This document shows positions 23,640 through 31,973 of a DNA stretch of 64,000 nucleotides, piece after piece. Each line of letters starts with the position of its first letter. The first letter of the stretch is position 1. The position numbers and the translations under genes were made by a program. This DNA comes from Corallium rubrum (lineage: Eukaryota; Cnidaria; Anthozoa; Scleralcyonacea; Coralliidae). The stretch lies in contig OZ036010.1 of the NCBI GenBank assembly GCA_964035015.1, positions 12,266,986 through 12,330,985 of the forward strand. The letters run 5' to 3'. The notes under the pieces are model-generated. The model ran no database searches and had not been told where the DNA came from. It worked only from the letters and a program-made list of their open reading frames with translations.

Positions 23640-26600
23640 ATGTTTACAACACGAGCGGCCGTGTTGTATTGAATTATACAATCACGAGCCGAAGGCGAGT
23701 GATTGTATATTCAATACAACAAGGACGCGAGTGTTGTAAACAACTTGTGAAATGAATAAATAGTAAAAATCCCTTTGGGATAATCATATTGAGATGCTAA
23801 TTAGTTACAAGCACTAGTGGTTTGTATGGGGTTTACAGGGGTATACATGTGACGTAATTTCTGAAATTGGATTGGCTGCAAAACTCATGAATTATTAATG
23901 AATTTCACAAATATATATATATATATATATATATTGAAGTGCACTATGCATGCATTCCTTTTTATGACTAAAGGGGTTCATATCAGTACTACCTTATATG
24001 TATAGCGTAGAATATACTTAACTTTACATGTTTTTTGTTGTGTTCTGTTCAGTGGTCGACCGGGGGCATGATTTTGGCCGGGGCCGGGCCAGGGGTGCAT
24101 GATTTTGGCCGGGGCCGGGGACTGGTCGAGCATTGATATTATGTGATGTTGAGCGATGTTATTTAAGCGCGATTTGGATAGGCCAGTGGAATTTACTGGA
24201 CAGCGGTTTATTGCTATCGTCAGCCATACTGGAAACATTTTACGAGAATAAATGGTACGTACCTTTTCTGTTTGTTGCTTTCGATATAATTTTGTCGATT
24301 TTTTTTTAAGCTGTTTTAACCTTTACTTGATTTGTCATACCGCTCAGGCGCTCATACATGCTTTTTTTTAACTTACTCACCTGTCTATTATGAATGGAAA
24401 ATCCCCGGCCAAATTTCCAGAATTTTGGCCGGGGCCGGGTTTTTTGGGGGTTTGTTTTTTTTTGGTTGCTTTTTGGGGTTTGTTTGTTTGTTGTTGTTGG
24501 GGTTTTTTTTTGGGGGGGGGGACGTCGTGAAATTTGACCAGTCAAAAATCGTCTTTGACCGGTCACAATTGGAACTGACCAGTCAACATGACCAGCATAA
24601 CATGAAACGTTATTTTGAGCCCTGAATTAAGAAATCAGATAATAAATGGCACAAACAAGTGGTGATGTGGTGGTGGTTGCTCGACCACAGTCAGAGGTAG
24701 CCAGAAGGCTCCTTTTGGCTACTACCCTAAGGCAGGGGTGGGCGCCAACGGTGTCGGTTTTGCCGAGGGAAGAAAACCAGAGAACCCAGTGAAAAACCCT
24801 CAGAACCCAGTCTAGTTTGGCCACTCATATTGTATCTACATATAAAATATTATACACTTAATGTCTGCTCCCGAGGGAAACAGTTAGTTTTGTTTTCCCG
24901 AGAGCCTTGATATTTCCCGAGACGAAATCGAGGGAAACATCGAGACTCGAGAGAAAATAAAACTAACTGTTTCCCGACGGATCAGACATTAAGTGTTTTG
25001 TTATATAGCTAGAGTTTCACTGAAAATTTCGACGTTTATCAAGGGAAAGTACACAAAAGACAAACGAGAGACTTACCAAAACATTTCGACTGGCTCTGTA
25101 ATTTCACTTCAACCTTCAGAACAAAAGAACCGCAATACATTTCTCCAGTTAATCTTCACACATGCTTTGAAGACCTATAAATTTTCTTTTTTTCGTAGCA
25201 AACAAGCTTTTGTTTATAGGATGCTGTGAAGAGTTAAAAGTTCTAGCGAGAAACAATTGAAAACTTTATATTGACCGAGTAGGCAATAAGTTCTCAATTA
25301 TTGCCCGCTTAGCTAAGGTCATGTGACCACAAACCAACCAATGACAGTCATCGTTGCATCCAGTGAAACTCTAGCTATATAACAATTATTGTTATTACTT
25401 GTTTAATCCTTTCCAAATAACAATCTTCTCTGATGGAAATGGAGCATCAGGGTAAAGCCTACACAAGAAAAATAGCTCGTAATAAGGTGTAAGTTATATT
25501 TCAAACATTTTCTATATAGCAGTGACAGGCTTACTGTATAAACACTCAGACCACAGATGATACACAGCTCCGACTAGCAAGAAATGTTATTGAATTCTAA
25601 TTAATGAAACCCTATTGTTATACTTGACGGAATTAACAGATTCATGAGTTTAACATAAGACTCAAATAAACTGATGGGAATGGCTGTTCAAAATTTACAA
25701 AGGCCAGAGCATTGCACTAGAATCGCAAGGTTGTTGGTTCAATTCCTGCCGGAAGGCCTGTGTAGTTGCATTTTTCGCAACTGGTCCCGGTTTGGTCTTA
25801 AAATGTATATATTCTACACTTGAATTTTCCTTCACCAAAATCCTTGGAACATGCTATGTAATCGAGTGAAATGCCCAGTATTACTTACATCCAAAAGATG
25901 GCTGGACAACTGACTGGCTAAGTCCACAACCTTAGCAGGCATTCCTTTTACTATAATTTCTCTCCCATTAGTATAATATACTGTACATGCCCTCCTTCAA
26001 TTCATGCTATCCCAAAAAGTACTCAGCAGTGATGGATCCAGCTTGATCTGATAGGGGTGCTGCTGAGCGAGTGAAGTGAGATCAGGCCTGCAGTGTGGGT
26101 TGTGACCGAGGCAGGGTGGAGTGCCACTGAGGGAGCTACAGCAGGGGTCTGGGGACACAGCCCCCGGCAGGGTCCAGGGGCCAAGCTGGTGGTGGGGCTG
26201 GGAGGTAGGGGGTGAAGCCCACAAGAAAATTTTTTGTCATACCTATTAATACCTATGAATCATATGATAGCTAATAATTATATGAATCATATATCTATGA
26301 ATCATATGATAGCATGAAGTTTACACGGACATTGAATGAATGCAAACTTTAATGTACTTGGATTTGACAAGGCAATTGGCACCCCCCCCCCCACCTGAAC
26401 CCCCCTTGGCCAAAGCCAGCAGTGCACACCCCCTCCCTCCCCCCCCCCACTGCACCCCCTGTAAATCCATCACTGGTACTCAGTAGTGCTCATATTATGC
26501 ATCTCCTCTTACCTAAACATACCAGACTTCATAAGTGACAAAACTCTAAAAATCAAAAAAACACTATCATGATAGAATGTTTTGACTACTTATCAGTGCT

Positions 26601-29411
26601 GATTATCCAGAGATAATTTGGGCTTACCAATTAGTGGTGGATTTGTGTCAAAAGCAACATGGAAGGGGGGAGTCAGGGACATGTCCCTTCTCTAGAAATA
26701 TAGTTTGAAAATGGTGATTCCTGCATCCTCAGGGGTCAGTTTTAACATTTTGAGGGGTAATTTATGATTTTTTTGGGTAATATGATTGTGGTTTCAGAAA
26801 ATATCCATCCCCCCCCCCCTGGAAGGTCACTGGAAATTCGGGGGGGGGTTGAAAGGCTAAAATTTCCAAGGAGAGAAGGGGTAATGAGCAGCTCCTTCTC
26901 CAAGGGGTGAAGAAGCATGAAAAGCACAACGTAATACTTATGATGCACACTGTTTTGAAAAAAAAATCAGACTTCCTGTCCATTGAGATGAGGTTAACAT
27001 CATAAGCTTTAAGGTTTCCATTTTTGCTTTGAGTTCACTAGTGAGAGTTTGCTAATCCCCAGAAGACTGACGTGTCTTTGAAAGGAAGCAAGACTTAGTC
27101 AAAATGGCGGACATGACAGGAACTTGTCCCCAGACTCCCAGCGGTGCCTGATTTTCATTCTCATCAAACGTCAATACTGTAGTACTTTCTTCACTTCCGG
27201 TTTTTAGTATCGCTATGAAAAGCTCATGCGTGCCTTTTATTTGTGAGGGATTTATTATCACAATTACAAGAACAAGAAACTTAAAAAACAGCAATGTATT
27301 TGTTGAAGCAACCCTATAATTTTTGTAACATGTACGTGTCTAAAAGTCAAGCAAAAATATTTTTAACCATGTCTTTGACCACAGAGGAAATGGAATCAGT
27401 TTACAGTCTGGATGCAACTGGGGCTCTTGTGGATGGAATCATTCGCCCAATATAAGTAAGCGATGTTTTTGACAACACAGACATCAGCCAAGAGCTAGTG
27501 TACCTTACCTTAGTGGGGGTTTTTATCATAACACCCGAGTAGGCAAGTCACAGACTTCAAATACCTCACATTTTGGTGTGTGTGTTGATGATCACTACAA
27601 ATGGCCACAAATGCCCTTTTTAATCCAGTCCACTCGCAGTCAACTGATGTCCATGTTGTCACATAAGCGAATTCGATTTAGAAAATGTGGAACACTCAGT
27701 TGAAACCTTGAAACACACATTTTTATTCATGAACAACATAGAACAATTCAAACCAGATGGTGAAGATGTGAAAAGTAAAGAATTATAATAACAAAGTGTG
27801 CATTCTTTAAAATTATGAAGATTGAGTTTATAATTTACTTTAATAATAAAATGTTATTGTATACATGTATTTTGCTAAACCAAATCTTTGTTTTTAAGAA
27901 TAAAACCTTTGGAATTTCTTAGGGGGGGGAGGGGTCCATGTTTAAAAATACTGGAAATTCCTGGGGGGTTAGGGGGTCACATAAGACCCCCTTGGAACCA
28001 GGGTGCATTCGGTGTAAATGCTACGCCGAAGATACGCCAAAGCAGTCGCAACGCTACGCCAACATCCCACCCTGGCCCATTCTTCCAACTCTCACCCACG
28101 CCAGGGCGTATGAGTCAGTTCCGCAAAAATTCCACACGTTTAGGACCATTTTTGAGAAGTTTAAATCGTAATTAGTTTTTAAATATCAATAAGATACAAT
28201 AGTCCGATACAGGGTGACCGGGTGCAAAAACAACAGACTCAGACTTTAAAGTACATTTATTCACGTTCATTTAACACATGTGTAATGTCAGTACTAAGCC
28301 TAAACCTGTTACGCCGTTTGAATCGTTTGATGTATTTTTGGTATTTATGCACCGCCAAGTTAAAAACAGCGTACGCCACTACGCCAGGAAAGATGATTGT
28401 GTGCCAGTACGCCAAGGCTTACTGTAACTCTACGCCGAAGATCTTCCGATTAGACTACGCCGAATGCACCCTGGCCTTGGAATGGAAATTCCTGAGGGGT
28501 GGGGGTGAAAACCAAAATGTCTTCAGGGGGGTATGGATAGGGGGGGTATGGATATTTTCTGGAAACACACATTTTGATAAATCATCACAACAGTAGTGTC
28601 ATCACCACTACCAAATGTGTTGACTGCGTATAAAGCATGGTAACTAGTAAAAATGACTGTGCAAATATTTTTGATTTATCTGTGCATGCATATTTTCCCA
28701 CTGGCAGTACAAATAGTATCTGCCACACATTTTGCAAACTTTACAGTCTGGTTCACAGTAGACGTGGATATCACTGGCTTCTGAAGCCATCTTCACTTCA
28801 GCATGTTGATGACAGTTGTTATCGATTGTGGTGGTGCTGATGTTGTTGTCATTGCTGCTGTTGCAACTGCTATTGTTGCTGTCATTATTGTTACTGCTGT
28901 TGTTGCTGCTGCTGCTGTATTTACTGTTGTTGTTGCTGCTGCTGCTGCTGCTGCTGTATTAATTGTTGATGCTGTTGTCACTGAGTGGGGTGCAAGTATC
29001 ACAGTATAACCACCAGCTACCCCTCCTCAGCTTTTCCATATCACGTTTTATATACCAACTAATCTGACACTTACTCATCACTGCCCACCAACAGCTCATT
29101 CGGATGTGTCCTGGTTCCTCCTACGGCGCATCGGAACGAGTACTCCGATTGGACTCTGGACGCCACCTCTACCAGACATCTCTTGTTTAGCTCTCTCACA
29201 TCTTCACTCGGAGTTTTTACCGTCTGAATTACGCAGAAATAGATAAATACAAACAATGATTTATGATTCAGTATTTTGAATACTCGCAATATGATAAAAG
29301 ATCGGACAAGGAAACACTTACGGTTTGTTGGGTTTCACTGGCATATATCGAAGAGTAAAGAACATGACACGGACCAGCTACTAAACTGTGGATAATAAAC
29401 GCATAAACCAT
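15707..29411 (-). CDS. AP5S1: AP-5 complex subunit sigma-1, six exons, complete (183 aa)
   Basis: Joined minus-strand exons: 29411-29322, 29223-29075, 25458-25399, 22348-22231, 19880-19821, 15781-15707. They sum to 552 nt, or 183 codons plus TGA. All phases agree across the five introns, and every junction has AG acceptors and GT donors (four GTAAG type and one GTAAT). The protein starts MVYAFIIHS with CHVLYSSIY, continues with EDVRELNKRCLVEVASRVQ, then IVIWKGLNNCGFAMICEKTE, PDRIEAVLHHFLPCGQ and LLFMNHRVVRQFEKDL. This is the order of human AP5S1 (about 200 aa; MVHAFLIHT, GFALVLDAHENL, ADRIEGILTRFLPHGQLLFLN). In the family, sigma is the small longin-fold subunit of the AP-5 late-endosomal sorting adaptor that works with SPG11/SPG15. 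The loop before exon 3 is shorter than in human. The identification is from remembered family motifs, but matches occur in every exon except the shortened loop. Confidence 0.88.
16923..17252. mobile_element. foldback MITE 16930-17245 with 7 bp target duplication
   Basis: Arms of about 120 bp are nearly perfect inverted repeats (CATAGATAATGG at one end, CCATTATCTATG at the other) around a short AT-rich centre. The element is flanked by direct repeats ATAAGAT at 16923-16929 and 17246-17252. It is 316 bp long and has no coding capacity. The same terminal sequence (AGATAATGGAAGGGGAACTG) starts again at 63964 at the window's right edge. It lies in AP5S1 intron 5. Confidence 0.82.
17343..19405 (-). 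mobile_element. 5'-truncated non-LTR retrotransposon (CR1/L2-like) in AP5S1 intron 5
   Basis: The copy keeps the reverse transcriptase and C-terminal part of ORF2 and ends in a TTAGATAG-type simple tail at 17343-17372 (the 3' end of a minus-strand copy). The endonuclease is missing, as expected of 5' truncation during target-primed reverse transcription. It is oriented with AP5S1 transcription. Confidence 0.8.
17548..19399 (-). CDS. reverse transcriptase of CR1/L2-like retrotransposon, N-terminally truncated
   Basis: An uninterrupted frame of about 600 codons without a native start; upstream it runs to an in-frame stop near 19400 and lacks ATG. The RT palm motifs are ordered: PSKAAGPDGIPN, LRPISLTPILSKVAE, FDFRKAFDLIDH (first catalytic Asp), GVPQGTKLGPWLF, YVDDTT (catalytic Asp pair), KCKELRIGF and ILGLNVSSDLKW. 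These are followed by the C-terminal region typical of the group (YSTCIRPITEYACPAFH, KRAMRIIFPW). The catalytic residues are intact and no stops occur over the whole stretch, so the insertion is young. It copies its own RNA into DNA at a nicked target. The clade (CR1 versus L2 or Rex1) cannot be settled by eye. Confidence 0.85.
19821..19880 (-). CDS. AP5S1: AP5S1 exon 5 (60 bp)
   Basis: Acceptor GATCTTCAG; donor CAA then GTAAGT. Its 20 codons encode VLLKPDRIEAVLHHFLPCGQ, very close to human LRADRIEGILTRFLPHGQ. It sits about 0.4 kb upstream (minus strand) of the CR1/L2-like retrotransposon. Confidence 0.88.
20266..20478. repeat. degenerate (TGAT)n microsatellite
   Basis: Long run of TTGA/TGAT/TAAT words such as GATTGATTGATTGAC in AP5S1 intron 4. 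Confidence 0.8.
21147..21278. mobile_element. palindromic MITE, CCATGTCCACACGTAT ends
   Basis: The left end GGCCATGTCCACACGTATAC and the right end GTATGTGTTTTC (minus) with CACGTCCACACGTAT form inverted arms of about 30 bp. The core contains CTCCCCTGAGGAGCGAG, itself a hairpin. Confidence 0.6.
21360..21597. mobile_element. MITE, AGGCGAGTTTCAGGGTGTTGCG ends, copy 1
   Basis: The termini AGGCGAGTTTCAGGGTG and CACCCTGAAACTCGCCT are inverted repeats flanked by AT on both sides. The host arm without insertion survives at 20925-20945 (inverted), which gives the empty site TTTTTAATTGAGC and shows that only AT was duplicated. A second copy, in opposite orientation, is at 60075-60325. Confidence 0.75.
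21772..22182. mobile_element. MITE, GCACACGCTACGATTTTAGT ends
   Basis: The ends GCGCACACGCTACGATTTTA and TAAAATCGTAGCGTGTGCGT are inverted repeats of at least 25 bp, followed inward by GATTTTTATC words repeated in both orientations. It lies just downstream of AP5S1 exon 4 in the intron. Confidence 0.72.
22231..22348 (-). CDS. AP5S1: AP5S1 exon 4
   Basis: Acceptor TCTATTTAG and donor GAG then GTAAGA. It encodes CGFAMICEKTENRVAAEN and IKFAQQYCNVLEKPHE, equivalent to the human GFALVLDAHENLLLAEG helix region. Confidence 0.86.
22680..22800. repeat. hairpin, TTATACCATGAGCTCG arms, loop with CTTCGCCGAG
   Basis: Arms of about 45 bp (ATTATACCATGAGCTCGAGT and, inverted, CGAATGGTATAAT) enclose CATAGCCAACGAGGCG and its inverse. 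It is one of several hairpins of this style in the window. Confidence 0.6.
23585..23636. repeat. (AT)n microsatellite
   Basis: Uninterrupted AT dinucleotide run between two hairpin elements. Confidence 0.9.
23638..23935. mobile_element. hairpin element with CCGAAGGCGAG loop and (AT)n end
   Basis: The long hairpin 23638-23745 (TGTTTACAACACGAGCG / inverse; loop AATCACGAGCCGAAGGCGAG) is followed by ACTTGTGAAATGAATAA. That sequence returns inverted at 23898-23911 (TTAATGAATTTCACAA) after GGATTGGCTGC. An (AT)n run closes the unit at 23912-23934. Confidence 0.55.
24050..24440. repeat. GC-rich GGCCGGGGCCGG repeats
   Basis: Three copies of CATGATTTTGGCCGGGGCCGG-like words at 24067-24120 and 24420-24438. 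They lie near the right end of the 22489-24624 element and look like internal repeats of it. Confidence 0.45.
24640..24835 (-). mobile_element. SINE fragment with the same core as the 5S-SINE
   Basis: GAGGGAAGAAAACCAGAGAACCC and GTGAAAAACCCTC are the inverse of the core at 14293-14335. The 5S head is not visible, so this is a partial copy or a relative with another head. Confidence 0.5.
24852..25392. mobile_element. hairpin-plus-TIR element abutting AP5S1 exon 3
   Basis: Hairpin 24857-24990 (TAATGTCTG...CAGACATTA; AACAGTTAGTTTT / inverse) is followed by TTGTTATATAGCTAGAG, which recurs inverted at 25369-25390. The interior resembles 62790-63120 (GACTTACCAAAACA, CTCCAG, CAAACAAGCT, GAAGAGTT), so the two are members of one family. 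It also holds ACCAACCAATGACAG. Confidence 0.6.
25399..25458 (-). CDS. AP5S1: AP5S1 exon 3 (60 bp)
   Basis: Acceptor TTGTGTAG at 25460-25459; donor GTAATAAC at 25398. It encodes LYPDAPFPSEKIVIWKGLN in the phase demanded by exons 2 and 4. The donor side abuts the inverted end of the hairpin element 24852-25392. Confidence 0.83.
25702..25810 (+). mobile_element. tRNA-derived SINE-like fragment
   Basis: A B-box-like GGTTCAATTCC at about 25735 and an upstream CAGAGCATTGCACTAGAATC give a tRNA-like head without a pairable acceptor stem. Confidence 0.4.
26019..26483. mobile_element. hAT-type MITE 26027-26475, 8 bp target duplication GTACTCAG
   Basis: The inverted ends CAGTGATGGAT and ATCCATCACTG are flanked by an exact GTACTCAG on both sides (26019-26026, 26476-26483). 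It is 449 bp, GC-rich and C-tract rich, without coding capacity. TIRs of CAGTG type with an 8 bp duplication are characteristic of hAT elements. Confidence 0.85.
26630..26985. repeat. G/C-tract repeat remnant
   Basis: Contains TAGTGGTGGATT, the phrase CCTGCATCCTCAGGGG-TTTTGAGGGG and a GAAAATATCCATCCCCCC stretch, all shared with other MITE-like pieces in the window (31350-31400, 48790-48830, 56805-56835). Element borders are not defined. Confidence 0.4.
27369..27788 (+). pseudogene. decayed coding fragment of unknown family
   Basis: Three consecutive stretches read like protein but are broken by stops and a frame change. The first is ATG at 27369 in a good context (MSLTTEEMESVYSLDATG, ending IIRPI and TAA). 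The second, past the stop in the same frame, is DVFDNTDISQELVYLTLVGV. The last, at 27669-27788, is EFDLENVEHSVETLKHTF and PDGEDVKSKEL followed by TAA. I do not recognise the family. It lies in intron 2 of AP5S1 on the opposite strand and could be a retropseudogene or a transposon-borne piece. Confidence 0.35.
27895..28575. mobile_element. G-tract MITE split by a nested hAT insertion
   Basis: Flanks on both sides (GGAAATTCCTGGGGGG on the left, GGAAATTCCTGAGGGG with GGATATTTTCTGGAAAC on the right) belong to the same CTGGAA-type MITE seen at 8073 and 31609. The continuity is broken precisely at the target duplication of the inserted element 27998-28474. Confidence 0.55.
27990..28482. mobile_element. 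hAT-type MITE 27998-28474, 8 bp target duplication CCTTGGAA
   Basis: The ends CCAGGGTGCATTCGG and CCGAATGCACCCTGG are exact inverted repeats, flanked by CCTTGGAA at 27990-27997 and 28475-28482. Inside are many TACGCC words in both halves. It is 477 bp with no transposase. Confidence 0.88.
28800..28985. repeat. (GTT/GCT)n trinucleotide tract
   Basis: GTTGTTGCTGCTGCTGCTG-type run with interruptions, in AP5S1 intron 2. The Val/Ala- and Thr/Ala-rich open frames on both strands are artefacts of it. Confidence 0.85.
29075..29223 (-). CDS. AP5S1: AP5S1 exon 2
   Basis: Acceptor GTAATTCAG then ACGGTAAAA; donor GATGA followed by GTAAGT. It has 49 codons plus 2 bases and encodes a helical segment (RELNKRCLVEVASRVQ) ending in GSDE, comparable with the QSSDE of the human protein. 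Confidence 0.85.
29322..29411 (-). CDS. AP5S1: AP5S1 exon 1 (start)
   Basis: Ninety bases, exactly 30 codons from ATG (29411-29409) to ACC, then GTAAGT. The initiator context GAGCATGG has G at +4. The beta-strand-like start MVYAFIIHSL is the longin-domain N terminus. Confidence 0.87.
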
Positions 29412-30300
29412 GCTCCAAAATCAGTTCCATGCAAAATATATTCGAATTTTCATAAAAAAGAAAATTGATCACCCAAATTCCGAACTACTTCGGAAGTGCT
29501 CGAAGCCCCGAACCAAAATCCGACAATAGAGCGAACGTATCCGACCACGTACCGATTAGCTGTGACATCACCGAGTTCTGATTGGCTAGAAAGGAGCTAG
29601 ATAACACAAATATGACAAACATGAATACATGATCTTTCTTTCACTCTTGTAGGAAAAGGAAAACAAGAAAAAAGAAGGCTCTTCTTGCAAAGTCGAAAGA
29701 ACTTAAAAACTACCATCATTTGGCAAAAATAAATTAATAAATAAACTAAAATCACAAAAATTGCAAAAAATCAAAAAAAATCTCAGAAAATCACCAAAAA
29801 TCTCAAAATTTCACCAGAACTCCCAAAAAGATCCCACAAGATTTTGAAAATCCATAAAATCTCGTACGCTTTTTCTGGAGTGATACACCCCTCAGAAAAG
29901 CCATGTGTCAAAGTTTCATCCCTGTGTGTTTTATTACTTCACAAGTGTTCTGGCAACTTCTTTGAGTTCAAATTTGCTGATTTGATTCTTTTTGGTCTGA
30001 TTCACATCTGCTTGACTTACAGCAACCTGGCACCCAGAAATTAACGGCAATCAATAAATTAGCAATCAATAGTCATTGATTCATTTGATTGACAAACAGT
30101 CACAGACATTCACATATTTTTGTGACTATCGATTGGGTTAAGCTATTTTATAAAATAGGTTGTATCTTACTACACATGCTATGAGTGGTCAGTTACCATG
30201 TTTATATTGGGCTATGCAAACACAGTTGTGACATATATAGAATATTTCTTAGTCTTATTTCACATTAAAAGAAATACAGAAAATAGATGTTTTGTGTTTA
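29412..30300. other. 5' flank of AP5S1
   Basis: The first 200 bases contain GTGACATCACC (29560-29570), resembling a CRE-type site, and CTGATTGGCT (inverted CCAAT) at 29578-29587. Both are plausible promoter parts but unproven. Beyond 29640 it is AT-rich with (TCAAAAA)n-like words and no recognised gene. Confidence 0.3.
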
Positions 30301-30367
30301 TATAATTATATAGCCTGCGAGCCGGCTCTTGGGAGCGGGAGAGCCGGCTCGCAGGCTAATAATTATA
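30301..30367. repeat. hairpin AGCCTGCGAGCCGGCTCT
   Basis: Perfect 18 bp arms (AGCCTGCGAGCCGGCTCT and inverse) around TGGGAGCGGG, extended by imperfect TATAATTATA. CTGATTGGTC occurs about 120 bases further on. Confidence 0.65.
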
Positions 30368-30579
30368 CTACTGGCCTTCTTCATCCCTCCAAAACCTGAC
30401 ACAAAATCTCTCAACACATTCTCATGTTTCCCTCAGGCTGTATTTGTAAACATAAACAACTAAAATGAAAAACATTACTCCAACTCCTGATTGGTCAGTT
30501 TATAAATTAGCACAAAATTGCTTTGCATCCCACAAGTTTTACCTACCAGGCATTTTATGATAATTAGGTCTCTATTAGG

Positions 30580-30880
30580 GGTGGTTGGTTGGGAAATGGG
30601 AATAGAGGTTGGGGGTGGAGGTTAGGTGTGAAGGTTGGGAGTGGAGGTGAATGTTGGGGTAGAGGTTGGGTGTGTAGGTTGAAGATAGAAGTTGCAGTGG
30701 AGGTTGGGTGTGGAGGTTGGGGATAGAGGTTGGGATAGGGATAGGGGTAGAGGTTCCAGGGAAGAGGTTAGGGGTGGCCTGGAGGTGGAGCTTGTGGGTG
30801 GAGGTTGAGGATAGAGGTTGAGGATAGAGGTTGAGGATAGAGGTTGAGGATAGAGGTTGAGGATAGAGGTTGGCTCAGTG
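30580..30880. repeat. GAGGTTG minisatellite
   Basis: Variable GGTTGGGGGTGGA-type units sharpen at about 30797-30869 into six exact copies of a 13 bp unit GAGGATAGAGGTT. A short related stretch is at 31495-31555, so the intervening 0.6 kb may be an insertion into one array. Confidence 0.75.
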
Positions 30881-30944
30881 ACACAACCAGGCATCTGAGG
30901 GTCTGTGGGATTGATTACTTCAGGGGCACTTTCTGATTTAGTGA

Positions 30945-31485
30945 CCACATTTCTAGGGGGGTTCAGGGACGTGCTCCCCTGGAAAATTTTTGAATCTAGG
31001 GGCTCTGTTAAAGTGGGCAGATTATTTTAATAGATTCATAACTGCATTCATTCCATTCCACACAGCCTGTGTGCAGACATTTTACCCAATCTCCACGGAC
31101 TGGGTAAAAAGTCAGTGCACACTGCACATACTAATAAATAAGGGCACTTCTTGCCAAAAATTTTTTGGGGTAAATATCCCCTATCCCCCGGTCACACCAC
31201 CCCTGCATATGGGTGTCAAAGCATTCCCCCCCCCCCCCCCCCAAGAGAAGATTTTCAGTGTAAGACTCAAGACTGTCAGACAAAGTAGTGGGCCCTGAAG
31301 GTGCAACAAACCAGTAGAAGGGTCCAGGGAAATGCTCCCCCAGGAAATTTTTTATTTTCTGAAATGCTATTTCCTGCATTTTGAGGGCAGTTATAACCAT
31401 CAGAAAGGGGGTGTTCTATGGAACCTATGGATCTCGTCACAAAATGCTCGGGGCCCCTAATTAATTCCGTTTCCTCAGGGCCCAT
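30945..31485. repeat. MITE-like remnant with GCTCCCC(C/T)GGAAAATTTTT
   Basis: The phrases CAGGGACGTGCTCCCCTGG (30965) and CAGGGAAATGCTCCCCCAGG (31324) and the later CTGAAATGCTATTTCCTGC match the interior of the hAT-type MITEs at 48667 and 56711. Borders are unclear. The interior has a 15-base C run. Confidence 0.45.
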
Positions 31486-31608
31486 GGGATTTGGGTTGGA
31501 GATAGAGGTTGGAGGTTGGAAGTTAGGAATAGAGGTTGGGGAAGGAGGTTAAGGATAGTCTGAAGTTGGGGGAAACATCCCCAGCTTCCCACCGCCACAC
31601 AATGAGAT

Positions 31609-31770
31609 TGGGTCATTCCAGATCCATACTCCCCCCCCCCCCCCCACCCCTGAGGAAATGGCAAATTGACCTCCCCTCCTTTCAGACATTCTACAATATT
31701 TAAATAAATCTGTAGTGGACAGCACAAATTTTCTCCATGCAAAGAGCATAGATCTTTCTTGGACAACCCA
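31609..31770. mobile_element. MITE, TTGGGTCATTCCAG ends
   Basis: The left end TGGGTCATTCCAGATCCATA and the right end AGATCTTTCTTGGACAACCCA are imperfect inverted repeats around C-rich sequence. It is the same family as 8073-8254 and lies 200 bp downstream of the SPC24 stop codon. Confidence 0.55.
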
Positions 31771-31973
31771 TTACCCCCTTCCCTATATCGAATAGGTTCA
31801 GGATTTTTGTTGGACCAGGACGGCCATTTTATATTTCGCAAATAATGATATAATATTTAAAGAAATGGCAGCAAAACCTTGAATACATGTACAGTAGAAA
31901 CAAAATGTACCGTTTTTCAAACTGTCAACCATCCTCCTGATTCGCAATTTTGGACAACACGCCTTCTTTAATA

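Larger units (their letters stand above)
22489..24624. mobile_element. 2.1 kb TIR element, CAGGGCTCAAAATAACG ends
   Basis: The exact 17 bp terminal inverted repeats CAGGGCTCAAAATAACG are flanked by AATTA on both sides (22484-22488 and 24625-24629). The subterminal regions are packed with GACCGGTCA-like words in both orientations, a layout common in hAT-like and related elements. No transposase was found. The interior carries hairpins and (AT)n tracts that look like further nested insertions. It fills intron 3 of AP5S1. Confidence 0.75.

Noticed and set aside
28793-29009. Val/Ala-rich and Thr/Ala-rich frames
   Set aside because: Trinucleotide repeat artefacts on both strands.
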